Origin: Opitutia bacterium
Lineage (GTDB): Bacteria; Verrucomicrobiota; Verrucomicrobiia; Opitutales; Opitutaceae
Reading direction: 5' to 3'
NCBI GenBank assembly: GCA_016190985.1
Contig: JACPPI010000011.1
Span: 1-64,000 of the forward strand
DNA length: 64,000 nt
Position numbers and translations under genes: made by a program. Positions 50,211 through 60,017 of this stretch are shown here, piece after piece (positions within the stretch are counted from its first letter, which is position 1; each line of letters starts with the position of its first letter). A model generated the notes under the pieces. It did no database searches. It had not been told where the DNA came from and saw only the letters and a list, made by a program, of their open reading frames with translations.

Positions 50211-53200
50211 CAGCCGTGTCCTCCCTTCTTGGCTTCGTGCTGGTCAGCGCCGTGGCCGGCGCCGTGCGCCGGGTGGTTTTTTTGGTTATACTCGACGCGG
50301 CTGAACGGGAGGGCGGCGTAGTCGGGCATGGCGGGGTTCGGGTTGCGCAGCTTGCCGAGGTAGGTCGTGCGCGGGCGGATGTTGAGGTAGCCGAGGACGG
50401 CGTAGTCGCGGTCCTGCTGCTTCGCGCGGGAGACGGCGCTGCGCTCGTCCTTGATATTGCCGAAGACAATGGCCTCGACCGGGCACACCTGCTGGCAGGC
50501 GGTCTTGATCGTGCCGTCGGGGATGACGACATCGCCGCCGGCGCCGGCCGAGCGCTTCTGCGCGATCTTGGCCTGCTGCACGCGCTGGACGCAGTAGGTG
50601 CACTTCTCCATGACGCCGCGCATGCGCACGGTCACATCGGGGTTCTTCACCATCTTGACCAGCTCGGGCATGTCGCCCTGCTGGCCGAGCGGGCCCAGGT
50701 AGAGGGCGTCGAGCGAGCGCTTGTTGAAGTCGAAGAAATTGAACCGGCGCACCTTGTAGGGGCAGTTGTTCGCGCAGTAGCGCGTGCCGATGCAGCGGTT
50801 GTAGGCCATGACGTTGACGCCCTCGTCGTCGTGGACCGTGGCGTTGACCGGGCACACGGTCTCGCAGGGCGCGAGTTCGCAGTGCTGGCAGGTCATGGGC
50901 TGCATCGAAACCTGGGGGTCTTCCGGCAGTATCTTGTTGCCCTCGGCGCCGAAGGCCGCGGCGTCGGCGCGGCCGTCCGAGTAGTAGCGGTCGAGGCGGA
51001 TCCAGTGCATCTCGCGGCCGCGCATCACCTGCTCCTTGCCGACGATCGGGATGTTGTTCTCGGCCTGGCAGGCCACCACGCAGGCGTTGCAGCCGATGCA
51101 GGTGTTGAGGTCGATCGACATGCCCCACTGGTGGATGCCGTCGAAATTCGGGGTTTCGTAGAGCGAGTTGCCGCGCGGGGTCGTGGTCGCGATGAAAGCC
51201 GGATCCTTGCCGGCGTCCTTGCCCAGCACAGGCGGTGTGTGCGACTCCATGCCGATGCCGGCAACGAACTTCGGGTTCTCCTTAAACTCATCGACATTGG
51301 CCTCGCGCACGATGTCGCGGCCCTCCATCGACCAGTGCTCCTGGGTGTTGGCGAGCTGGCGTCGCTCGCCGGTGGGAGTCATTTTCGCGCCGGTGGCGAA
51401 GGCCAGGCCGTCGCTCGCGCGCAGCGGATAGGCGCTGAAGCCTGCGCCGGTGCCGATGTGGCCCGACTGCGTGCGGCCGTAGCCAAGCGGGAGGACGACG
51501 GTGTAGTTCGACAGGCCGGGTTGGATGTGGACCGGACCGGAAATCTTGCGGCCGTTGAGCGTGACCTCGAAGACCCGGGCGTTCTCGCGGCCCTGGTAGA
51601 AATCGGCCTCCTCCTTGCGCGCGACCTGCAGCAGGCTGCCGGCGGGCACGATGCCCAACTCGGCGGCGAGCTTCGGGCTGACGAGGATGGCGTTGTCCCA
51701 CGAGATCTTCGTCATCGGGTCCGGGCATTCCTGCAGCCAGCCGTTGTTGGCGAAACGGCCGTCGTCCATCTTGTGGTCGGTGGTGAAGCGGACCTCGAGG
51801 TTGTTCAGCGACAGCGCCGTGAAGGCGGGCAGCCGGGCGAAGGCGGCGCCGGAACGCTGCACGTCAAAGGCGACCGCCGCCGGCTTGTAGGCGGAGCTCT
51901 CGAGCAGGCCGTCGTGCAGGAATTTCTCGAACGCCTTTTTCGCGTCGCCGCCGGTGAGCCTGCCGATCGTGATGAAAACCTGCTCGTAGGCCCCGGTCTG
52001 CTCCTCGCCGGCGAGGCGGGCGAGCAGCTCGGCCTCCATCAGGCCGTTGAAGAGCGGCATGATCATCGGCTGCACCGGCACGATCGTGCCGTCGGCCGTG
52101 CGGGCGTCGCCCCATGACTCGAGATAATGCGTCGCGGCCAGATGCGTGCCCGCGAGGGCCGAGGTCTCGTCCCGGTAGTAGCCGTAGCGGATGACTTCCG
52201 GCACGGACTTCAGCAGCGCGCCGAAATCAAGGTCGGCGGGCGCGTTGTAGGCCGGGTTGCCGTTGAGGACGAGGAGGGTCTTGACCGCGCCGGCCTTGAT
52301 GGCGGTGGCGAGGGCCGTGATGGTCGAGGCGGCGGGCGCGGCCACCTCGACGAAATCCACGGTCTTGCCCAAATTGCCGAGCCTGGCGTTCATCGCGTAG
52401 GCGAGGCAATGGACGGCGGCGGGCTGGTGGGCGCCGGCGACGACGAGCGATTCGCCGCGATGTTCCAGCAAATCCTTGGCGCACTGCTCGACCCAGGCGG
52501 CGTTGACCTCGAGGCCCTTGGCCAATGATTCAAAATCGTTTGTCCCCAGCACGTGCCCGCCGATCGCTGCGGTGAGCGCGAGCATGTGGCTGCTCGCGAG
52601 CCGCAGGCGGTGGTCCGCCATGCTGCCGGTGAGCGAGAAGCCGCTCTCGGCCACGTAGAGGCGGTTCATCGGGTCGGTCGGCCTGGCGACGCGGCGGCCC
52701 TTGGCGAACTCGCGGGCGTAGTAGAGCGAACCGGACTCGGCGTGGAAGAAATCGGCGTCGAGCGAGAGGATGCGCCTGGCCTGCGCGAAGCGGTAGACGG
52801 GCTTCACGTTTTTGCCGAAGGCGGCCTGCGCCGCCGCCAATGGCGGCTCGTCCTGCACGGGCTCGTATTCGGCCCAGATGGCCTTGGGGAACCTGGCCTT
52901 CAGTTTGGCGACGAGGCGCGCGCGGGTCGGCGAGGCGGATTCGTCGGCGAGGAAGGCCAGGCCCTCGCCGCTGCCGGCGTAGGTCTTGCTGATGCGGGCG
53001 AGCAGGTCGTTGACCTGGGCGGTGGAAAGGGTGTCGCCGTCCTTTTTGGTGTGCGCCGTGGCGCGCTCGGGGTCGTAGAGGTCGAGGACCGAGGCCTGCG
53101 CGAGGAGCGAGCTGGCGCCGCCGTGCGGGAGGTAACTCGGGTTGCCTTCCAGCTTGGTCGGGCGTCCTTGGTGGGTCTCGGCGAGGAGCGGGATGGCCGA

Positions 53201-53590
53201 CTTGCGCAGCGGCATGGCCGTGGCGAAATAAAGCGGGAGGCCGGGGACGGTGTATTCGACGGACTTGCCGTAGGGCAGGATGTGGGCCTCGGGGCGGCGG
53301 CAGCCGGCGAGCCCCATGCCGCCGAGCGCGAACGAGGCCGCCATCAGCTTCATGAACTGGCGGCGGTCCACGCCGTCCATTGACGACGCGCCCTCGGGGA
53401 ACTCGCGGGCGAGGTGCTCGCGGAAGCCGGGCGTGTCGGCCAGCTCGTCGAGGCTGCGCCAGTATTTCGGGCCGGTTTTTGTAGGCACAGTAGATTGAGT
53501 GTCACCCACAGTGGACGCAGGCATGGCATCCAGCGGAAAACCGGCGGGGGCGCGGGAAGCGGGAGCGGAATGATCAAATTTGCGTTTCAT
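50210..53590 (-). CDS. actB: ActB, fused molybdopterin-like and iron-sulphur subunit of alternative complex III
   Basis: An 1126-aa exported subunit. The signal is twin-arginine ([17 protein letters not shown], residues 75-91) behind a long leader, with a Cys at 97 (LAGC). The N-terminal half is molybdopterin-oxidoreductase-like (ActB1), which in this family carries no Mo cofactor, and the C-terminal part (ActB2) has four Cys clusters: [12 protein letters not shown] (about 830), [14 protein letters not shown] (about 900), [12 protein letters not shown] (about 935) and CTYCVQR with CQQVCPVEA (about 995-1030). They carry electrons from ActC-bound quinol to ActA/E. Its start overlaps the actA stop by 1 bp. 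Confidence 0.95.
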
Positions 53591-54243
53591 CAGCGATGGC
53601 AGCCGGAGCAGCTGGTGGGCGGTTTGATCCGGGCGAGATCGACGAATTCCCTGGCCTTGGCCGCGCCCTCGGCGTCCACGATGCGTTTCGAGTCGAGGTT
53701 GAACACGTTCTCGGGGCGGCGGACGCGCCCGGCGGGGTCGCGGTGGCAGTCGAGGCACCAGCTCATGCTGTGGGGCTGGTCGTGGTAGACGGTGGCCATC
53801 TCGTTGACCTTGCCGTGGCACTCGACGCAACTGACGCCGCGGTTCACGTGGACCGAGTGGTTGAAGTAGACGTAGTCGGGGGTCTGGTGGACCTTGACCC
53901 ACGGCACCGGCTCGCCGGTTGCGTAGCTCTGGCGCACCACCTCGAGCAGCGGGCTCGCGGGCTTGATGATGCTGTGGCAGTTCATGCAGGTCTGCGCGGC
54001 GGGGACGCTCGATGTGCCGGACTTCTCCACCGCGGCGTGGCAATAGCGGCAGTCGAGGCCGAGCTGGCCGGCGTGCAGGCTGTGCTCAAACGGGACGGGC
54101 TGGACCGGCTGGTAGCCGACGCGGAGGTAGGCGGGCGTGGCGTAGTAGGTGATTCCGGCCGTCGCGACGCCGCCGAGCACGCCGAGAAAAATCACGATCT
54201 GCAGCGGCAGGGCGTTGGCGGATTTCGGGAAAATCTTCGACAT
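53590..54243 (-). CDS. actA: ActA, pentahaem cytochrome c of alternative complex III
   Basis: A 217-aa cytochrome with an N-terminal transmembrane helix (about 13-33) and five CxxCH sites: CRYCH (65), CMNCH (86), CVECH (139), CLDCH (163) and CSGCH near the C-terminus. This number is the canonical one for ActA. It is the first gene of the act operon apart from a possible small gene just upstream, and it ends at the actB start (1-bp overlap). It transfers electrons from ActB towards cytochrome c. Confidence 0.95.
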   Translation of the reverse strand: MSKIFPKSANALPLQIVIFLGVLGGVATAGITYYATPAYLRVGYQPVQPVPFEHSLHAGQLGLDCRYCHAAVEKSGTSSVPAAQTCMNCHSIIKPASPLLEVVRQSYATGEPVPWVKVHQTPDYVYFNHSVHVNRGVSCVECHGKVNEMATVYHDQPHSMSWCLDCHRDPAGRVRRPENVFNLDSKRIVDAEGAAKAREFVDLARIKPPTSCSGCHR

Positions 54244-54249
54244 GACGGG

Positions 54250-54480
54250 TCAGCAGCGGCCGGCTTGGCGCGGCACGGCGCGGGCCTCGGGCCGCAGGGA
54301 AACCGGGGCGGGTTTCGCCGCCGCCGCCGACTTGGCCAACACGGCCGGGACAAGGCCGAACGCAACCATCATGCCGCCCAATCTGGCGAAGAATGATTTA
54401 CGCGAACAATCCGGACTCTCGTGGTGTGTGCGGTTCAAATCCCCGCTAGGGAAAGAAGCCCTTTCGCCAATGTAAAACAA
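54250..54480 (-). CDS. Possible small Tat-like leader protein upstream of actA
   Basis: A 76-aa frame ending 6 bp before the actA start. The segment SRKSFFARLGGMMVAFGLVPAVLAKSAAAAKPAP resembles a twin-arginine signal (SRKSFF with one Arg replaced by Lys), and it is followed by a short Arg/Pro-rich tail. The N-terminal 15 residues after the ATG at 54480 may not be real; a TTG start at 54438 (LNRTHHESPD) is possible. Its location suggests it is the first gene of the act operon. Function unknown; it could be a small exported subunit. Confidence 0.45.
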   Translation of the reverse strand: MFYIGERASFPSGDLNRTHHESPDCSRKSFFARLGGMMVAFGLVPAVLAKSAAAAKPAPVSLRPEARAVPRQAGRC

Positions 54481-54574
54481 AATTTCCGCCCAGCCCGCCC
54501 GCCGGGAGCTTATTAGCGATGTCGGGCCGGAAATTTTTCCGGCTTATCACGAAAGTCCGCGCGAGATGCCCGGC

Positions 54575-55276
54575 TCAAGGGACGAATTCCCCGTCGCGCA
54601 TCGGCTTGATCTCGTCGCAACGGTGGGCGATGTCGGGATTGTGCGTCACCAGCACGACGGCCTGGCCGTTTTCCTTGGCGAGCCGGGTGAGCAGGTCGAA
54701 GACGAGGCCCGAGTTCTTCACGTCGAGGTTGCCGGTGGGCTCGTCGGCGAGGATGATGGCCGGCTGGTTGGCGAGGGCGCGGGCGACGGCCACGCGCTGC
54801 TGTTCGCCGCCGGAGAGCTGCGTCGCGAGGCGGTGGCCCTTGTCTCCGAGCCCGACGTCCTTCAGCAAAGCCTGCGCCCGCCCGGTCATCTGCTCCTCGG
54901 TGAGGCGGCCGAGCTTGCGCATGGGCATCATGATGTTGTCCAGCGCCGAAAACTCCTGCATCAGGAAGTGGAACTGGAAGACGAAGCCGATGTGCTCGCA
55001 GCGCGCCGCCGTGCGCGCGAGATCGCCGCTGTTGGACATGAGCTGGCCGCGGATCCAGATGGCGCCGTCGTCCGGCTGGTCGAGCAGGCCGAGGAGGTAG
55101 AGCGTCGTGCTCTTGCCGCACCCGGAGGGACCGACGATGGCCGTCACGTTGCCGCTGCGGGCCTCGAAGGACACCCCCCGCAGCACATGCACCCGGCCTT
55201 CCCCCTGCCCCAGATAGCGGTGGAGATTCTCGCAGCGCAGGGCGAGGCCGGGACTGCTTTGGACCGGGGCGCTCAT
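54575..55276 (-). CDS. LolD/MacB-like ABC ATPase
   Basis: A 233-aa ATPase. Walker A GPSGCGKST (49-57), signature LSGGEQQRVAVARAL, Walker [13 protein letters not shown], His switch LVTHNPDIAHRC. It overlaps the permease gene by 4 bp. It is the last gene of the operon TolC-HlyD-permease-ATPase, a second tripartite exporter separate from the one at 24535-31604. Confidence 0.92.
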   Translation of the reverse strand: MSAPVQSSPGLALRCENLHRYLGQGEGRVHVLRGVSFEARSGNVTAIVGPSGCGKSTTLYLLGLLDQPDDGAIWIRGQLMSNSGDLARTAARCEHIGFVFQFHFLMQEFSALDNIMMPMRKLGRLTEEQMTGRAQALLKDVGLGDKGHRLATQLSGGEQQRVAVARALANQPAIILADEPTGNLDVKNSGLVFDLLTRLAKENGQAVVLVTHNPDIAHRCDEIKPMRDGEFVP

Positions 55277-56535
55277 TGGGAGGTGCCGCGGATGATGTCA
55301 CCCGGTTCCAACCGCGCGGCGCGGCGGGCGGGTATGACGGCCGCGGTCATGACGACCACGGCGGCGGTGATGGTGGCCACGGCATAGTGCCAGATATTCC
55401 AGGAGACCTGGAAGCTGTCGGCGGAGAAGATGCCGCGGATGCGGATGGGGGTCTTCGAAACCGCATAGGTGACGCCCGCGCCGAGCCCCCACCCCCCGAT
55501 GGTGCCGATCACCAGCACAATGGCGCCGAGCCAGATGAAGATGCGGGATATGTCGCGCCGGGTGTAGCCCATCGAGCGCAGGATCGCGATCTCCTTGGTC
55601 TTCTCGATGACGATCATCGCGAGCGTGTTGAACATGCCCAGGCCGGAGATGAGGATGATGGTGGAGACGGTGAGCGCGGCGGAAATCTGCAGGGCCTTGA
55701 AGGCCTGGAGCCAGCTCTCCTCGCGCTCCTGCCAGCTCTTGGTGTTGTGGCGGAGCACCGCTTCCATCTGCAACGCGTCCTGCGGCGCCCGGTCGCGATC
55801 GAACAGGGCGACCTGGATGAAGGACGCCCCGCTGGCCTTCTTCAGCAACGAGCGCGCCTCGCCGAGGTGCAGGTAGATGCGCACCCGGTCGATGTCGCTG
55901 ACGCCGGTGGAATAGATCGCCGAGACGCGGTAGCGGCGCTGCTCGGTGCCGGCCTGCAGGATCAACGAATCACCCACCGCCAGCTGCAAGCGGTCGGCCA
56001 GCACCTTGCCCATGAGGACGCCCTGCGGGGTGTTGCGAAAATCCTCCAGGCTGCCGCCGCCGCGCAGGACCTGCGCCGCGAGGTCGGACACCGCGAGGTG
56101 ATCGTCCAACCTGATGCCGTAGACCTTGGCCGAATCGTTTTTGAAGGAGCTGTCGGCGATGACCGAGCCCTCGACCACGGTGGAAACGCCGGCGACGTTG
56201 CGGAATTTGCGCAGCGCCTCGGTCAACAGCGCGGGGTCCTCCACGCCCGCGATGTATTTGCGCGCCGAGCGGTCCGAGCCGACCTCGAATTTGCTGGCCT
56301 CGGGGTTGTGGCCGGCGGCCGCCATGGCGAAGATGGTGTCCTGGAACTTGTCCTCGATGCGGATGGCGCCGTTGGTCCCGAGGATGGTGCGGATGAAGAA
56401 CTGCTCGAACCCGCTGGTCTGGGCCTGGGTGACGATGAAGAAACCCACGCCAAAGATGATGCCGGCGAGGCTCATCAGCATCGAGCGCTTGCGGGCCGTC
56501 AGGAACCGGAGGGCGATGCGAAGGTTGTTGGACAC
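55273..56535 (-). CDS. LolC/E or DevC-like ABC permease
   Basis: A 420-aa FtsX-type permease: N-terminal helix (MLMSLAGIIFGVGFFIVTQAQTSGF), periplasmic domain (about 45-270) and three C-terminal helices with FNTLAMIVIEKTKEIAILRSMGYTRRDISRIFIWLGAIV, the FtsX loop. It ends ARLEPGDIIRGTSQ. The neighbours (HlyD, TolC) make it a DevBCA-like exporter rather than a Lol lipoprotein system, in which no HlyD or TolC is used. Substrate unknown. Confidence 0.9.
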   Translation of the reverse strand: MSNNLRIALRFLTARKRSMLMSLAGIIFGVGFFIVTQAQTSGFEQFFIRTILGTNGAIRIEDKFQDTIFAMAAAGHNPEASKFEVGSDRSARKYIAGVEDPALLTEALRKFRNVAGVSTVVEGSVIADSSFKNDSAKVYGIRLDDHLAVSDLAAQVLRGGGSLEDFRNTPQGVLMGKVLADRLQLAVGDSLILQAGTEQRRYRVSAIYSTGVSDIDRVRIYLHLGEARSLLKKASGASFIQVALFDRDRAPQDALQMEAVLRHNTKSWQEREESWLQAFKALQISAALTVSTIILISGLGMFNTLAMIVIEKTKEIAILRSMGYTRRDISRIFIWLGAIVLVIGTIGGWGLGAGVTYAVSKTPIRIRGIFSADSFQVSWNIWHYAVATITAAVVVMTAAVIPARRAARLEPGDIIRGTSQ

Positions 56536-56555
56536 GGCGCGCGGGCCCGGCGGGC

Positions 56556-57692
56556 CTAGTTCGGCAGAACCTGGGCGCGCACGCGTTCCCCTTCACGGTA
56601 GCGGTCCTGCTGCTCGACGACCACCGACTCGCCGGCGGTCACGCCGCCAAGGATCTCGACCTGGTTGAGGCTTTCGTAACCCTTCGTCACTTTGCGCCGC
56701 ACAAGCCGGCCGCCCTCGACCACGTAGACGTATTCGCCGACCAGCGCCCGCCGGGGGATGATGACGGCGTTGGCCCGCTCCGCGATGATGATGAGGACTT
56801 CGCCGGTGAGGCCGGGCAGGAGCACGCGGCCCTCGGGCAGGGCGAGGTCGAGGAAAATGGTGTAACGCTGGGTGGCCACATCGGCGGAGGGCAGGATCTT
56901 GGAGATGACCGCGTTGTATTGGTCGGCCCCGAACGTGAGGAAGCGCACCGTGGCCTTCTGGCCGAGCCTGATGGCGGCGAAGTTCTCCTCGCTGATCTTG
57001 GCCTCGATGGTGCGCCCGACCGCGATGATGGTGGCGATGGGCGAGTTGCTGCCGATCAGGTCCCCCACCCGCGTGGTGACGGAGGTGACCACGCCGTCGG
57101 AGGGCGCGATGATGGTCATCTTGGACTTTTCCCGCTCCTTGACGCGGAGGCTGTTCTCGAAATTTTCCAGCACGAGCCGGTTGTTGACCTCATCCAGCTC
57201 CATGCGCTGCTCCAGCTGCTGATAGAGGCGCTTCTGCTTTTCAAACTCGGCGGCGGGATAGGCGCCGGCCTTGGTCTGGCGGTCGAGATTGTCCAGCGTG
57301 TCCCGGGCGTTCAGCACCTCGGGGCGCAGGGTGGAGCCCAGCTCAACCTTGCGCTTCGCGGCGGTGATCTCGTTCCTGATGCGCTCGATGTCGAGGTCGA
57401 CGTCGCCCGTGTCGATCTGCACGAGGACGTCGTTCTTGAACACCCGCTGGCCGACATCGAGGGAACTCGAGCTGACGCGCCCGCCGACCTCGCTTTTCAG
57501 CTCGATGATGAATTCCGCCTTCACCTCCACCGTGCCGGGCACCGTGCGCACCGATTTGCCGATGACGGCCGCCGCGACCAGGGCCACCGGCCGCAGCAAA
57601 TAGGAGACGCCGTAGCCGATGCCGGCCAGCACGGCCGCGACCACGGCCAGCCGCAAGGACCAGTTCGGCGCAGTTCTCGGAGGCTGGCTCAT
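56556..57692 (-). CDS. HlyD/DevB-like periplasmic adaptor
   Basis: A 378-aa membrane fusion protein with one N-terminal helix (about 10-32), lipoyl-type segments (VGGRVSSSSLDVGQRVFKNDVLVQI, TIIAPSDGVVTSVTTRVGDLIGSNSPIATI), a coiled-coil hairpin (about 115-185), a beta-barrel and a C-terminal domain (IIPRRALVGEYVYVVEGGRLVRRKVTKGY). It overlaps the TolC stop by 4 bp. Confidence 0.92.
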   Translation of the reverse strand: MSQPPRTAPNWSLRLAVVAAVLAGIGYGVSYLLRPVALVAAAVIGKSVRTVPGTVEVKAEFIIELKSEVGGRVSSSSLDVGQRVFKNDVLVQIDTGDVDLDIERIRNEITAAKRKVELGSTLRPEVLNARDTLDNLDRQTKAGAYPAAEFEKQKRLYQQLEQRMELDEVNNRLVLENFENSLRVKEREKSKMTIIAPSDGVVTSVTTRVGDLIGSNSPIATIIAVGRTIEAKISEENFAAIRLGQKATVRFLTFGADQYNAVISKILPSADVATQRYTIFLDLALPEGRVLLPGLTGEVLIIIAERANAVIIPRRALVGEYVYVVEGGRLVRRKVTKGYESLNQVEILGGVTAGESVVVEQQDRYREGERVRAQVLPN

Positions 57693-59044
57693 TTCATTGC
57701 GGTCAGGTTTGCAACCACCGGATCTTCCATGATGGTGCCGAGAAATTCCCCGGTGCGATACAGGCAGTCGCTGCGGCCGTTGTAGGCGTTGATCTGCGCG
57801 TCGATGAGCGCCAGGCGGGCGAGGTTCACCTCGTCCTCCGAGCTGACGCCGCGGGCGAAATCATCCTGCTTGGTCTTCAGGTTTCCCTCGCTGGAAAGCA
57901 CGGCCCGGTCGAGGATGGCCATGCTGCGCGCCGCAAAGTCGACCTGCCTTGCCTGGGTCTGGGCCAGCTGGGTCAGGCGCTCCGTCAGATCCTTGTAATC
58001 GTTTTCCATCTGGTGGCGCCGGGCCAGCCCGTTGCGCACCGCCGCCTGAGAGGAGAATCCGTCAAAGATGGTCCAGTTGGCGGAGACACCGCCGAAGAAC
58101 GAATTGAAGCGGTATTTCTGGGCCACGTTGATGGTGTAGCTTTGTTGATCCTGGCTGGTGCCGAGCACGAGATTGAACTTCGGGCGCAGCCGGGTCTTCA
58201 GGTTGGCGCAGTTGAGGGCCTCGTTTTCCAGCTGCTTGCGCAGGGTGACCGCTTCGGCCGTGGGCAGGTCCTTCTGGTTGAGGTAACCGGCCAGCAAACG
58301 CTCATAAGCGCCGGCTTCGTAGGGGACAGGCTGGATGGCCTCCGGGATGGCGTCGTCCGACATCAGCGGGCGGCCGGACAGACGGGCGAAGGATATTTTG
58401 GCCATCTCAAAATCAAAGCGCGCCCGCTCGCTGCCGATCTGCGCCTGCTCGGCGGCCAGTCGCACGGGGAAAATCTGAAATTCGGAGATAACCTTCTGGC
58501 TCAGGCGGACCTCCTCCTTCGCCAGCTGGTTCTTGGTGTATTCGGCGTAAAAGGCGGCGCGCTTGACCGTCGCTTTCTGGATGATCAGCCGCATGAAGTC
58601 GCCCCGCAGAGTCTGGGCCAGGGCCCGGTAACCGTCTCGATACTGCCCCTTGGCGATGCTGGCCTGAATCTCACCCATTTGGGCATTATTGCGTCGTTCA
58701 CCCCAGTGGAACAGTGGCTGGCTGATCGAGAAGTTATAATAAACCTTGGTGACGCTCAGGCGCCCGGACAGATCGGCCCGGGTGTCACGGGCTTCGAAGT
58801 AATTGGCATAGCCGCCGACATTGGGCAGCAGGTTGGCCCGGGCCTGGAGCCGGTTGTTTTCGGCGATCTCAAGATCCAGGGCCCGGTTGATCATGCGCGG
58901 GGATTGCTGCACGGCGGCCTGGAGCACCGGCTCCAGTTGCGGGAGGATTTTTTCCGGCAACGCCAGCCCGCTGGCCGTGGTCTCCGCCGCGATAATTCCA
59001 CCCGCAAGGAACGGGAGGGCGGAGAGTATCTTGAGGGATTTCAT
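57689..59044 (-). CDS. TolC-family outer-membrane efflux protein
   Basis: A 451-aa outer-membrane channel subunit from the ATG at 59044 (signal MKSLKILSALPFLAGGIIA). It has two OEP repeats with long helices (ARANLLPNVGGYANYFEAR, VRNGLARRHQMENDYKDLTERLTQLAQTQARQVDFAARSM, VNLARLALIDAQINAYNGRSDCLYRTGEFLG) and short strand segments typical of TolC. It is first gene of the operon and overlaps the HlyD start by 4 bp, so it serves this exporter. Confidence 0.9.
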   Translation of the reverse strand: MKSLKILSALPFLAGGIIAAETTASGLALPEKILPQLEPVLQAAVQQSPRMINRALDLEIAENNRLQARANLLPNVGGYANYFEARDTRADLSGRLSVTKVYYNFSISQPLFHWGERRNNAQMGEIQASIAKGQYRDGYRALAQTLRGDFMRLIIQKATVKRAAFYAEYTKNQLAKEEVRLSQKVISEFQIFPVRLAAEQAQIGSERARFDFEMAKISFARLSGRPLMSDDAIPEAIQPVPYEAGAYERLLAGYLNQKDLPTAEAVTLRKQLENEALNCANLKTRLRPKFNLVLGTSQDQQSYTINVAQKYRFNSFFGGVSANWTIFDGFSSQAAVRNGLARRHQMENDYKDLTERLTQLAQTQARQVDFAARSMAILDRAVLSSEGNLKTKQDDFARGVSSEDEVNLARLALIDAQINAYNGRSDCLYRTGEFLGTIMEDPVVANLTAMK

Positions 59045-59198
59045 GGTGAGATAAGGAGGGAAGAGGCCGCAGCAAAGGCCGGGCCTTGGCAATCAGGAAA
59101 TGAATGACAACGAGGCCGCAGCACCGCACGCCTAATTTATTAATAGCCTTTGCGCGGCCAAATCCCCAAGACTCCAGCCATCAACCGCTGTTTTGCTG

Positions 59199-60011
59199 AT
59201 GTTGCGCCGTATCCTGCCCTTCGCCGCCGACCTGTGGACGCACCGCGAGCTGCTCTGGCAGTTCACGCTGCGCAACGTGGAATTGCGCCACAAAGGCAGC
59301 CACCTGGGGCTGGTCTGGTCGTTCCTCAACCCCCTGCTCATGCTCGGGCTCTACGTGCTGGTGTTTGGCTACATTTTCGGCGGCACATTCGGCATTCTGC
59401 CCGGGGAGACGCGCGTGGACTATGCGCTGGGGATTTTTCTCGGCCTGACCCTGTTTCATTTCGTGTCCGAAGTGCTGGGCCTTTCTCCGAGCCTCATCGT
59501 GGGCAACCCCAATTTCGTGAAGAAGGTCGTCTTCCCGCTCGAAATCCTGCCGGCCGCCAACGTGGGCGGGGCGGTTTTCCACATGCTGATCAGCCTCGGA
59601 CTGGTGCTGTTGAGCCTGGCGATTTTCAGCGCACATTTTTCGGCCGGAATCCTGTGGTTGCCCGTCATCATCCTGCCACTCATCCTGCTGGGCTTGGGCA
59701 TCGCCTGGCTCATTTCTGCCCTCGGGGTGTTTCTGCGGGACATCGGGCAGATCATGCAATTCCTCACCATGGCCCTGATGTTTTCCAGCGCGGTGTTTTA
59801 TTCCGCGCAGAAAATCCCGGCCCCCGCCTGGGCCTTCATGCGCCTCAACCCGATCCTCCTCGCCATCGAGCTCGCGCGCGATGCGGCGCTCTGGAACCGC
59901 CCCCTCAACTACCACCACCTCGGTTACCTGTATGCCGTCAGTCTCGCGACCTGTTATCTCGGCCACCTTGCCTTCCACAAAATGAAACCCGCCTTCGCCG
60001 ACGTGATCTGA
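59199..60011 (+). CDS. wzm: Polysaccharide ABC exporter permease (Wzm)
   Basis: A 270-aa ABC-2 permease from the ATG at 59199 (MLRRILPFAADLWTHRELL). Six helices; NVELRHKGSHLGLVWSFLNPLLMLGLYVLVFGYIF is the typical ABC2 polysaccharide-export start, followed by NPNFVKKVVFPLEILP and ALGVFLRDIGQIMQF. It exports O-antigen, teichoic-acid-like or capsular glycans together with Wzt, 6 bp downstream. It is the first gene of a polysaccharide locus on the plus strand. Confidence 0.93.
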   Translation: MLRRILPFAADLWTHRELLWQFTLRNVELRHKGSHLGLVWSFLNPLLMLGLYVLVFGYIFGGTFGILPGETRVDYALGIFLGLTLFHFVSEVLGLSPSLIVGNPNFVKKVVFPLEILPAANVGGAVFHMLISLGLVLLSLAIFSAHFSAGILWLPVIILPLILLGLGIAWLISALGVFLRDIGQIMQFLTMALMFSSAVFYSAQKIPAPAWAFMRLNPILLAIELARDAALWNRPLNYHHLGYLYAVSLATCYLGHLAFHKMKPAFADVI

Positions 60012-60017
60012 GCCCCC

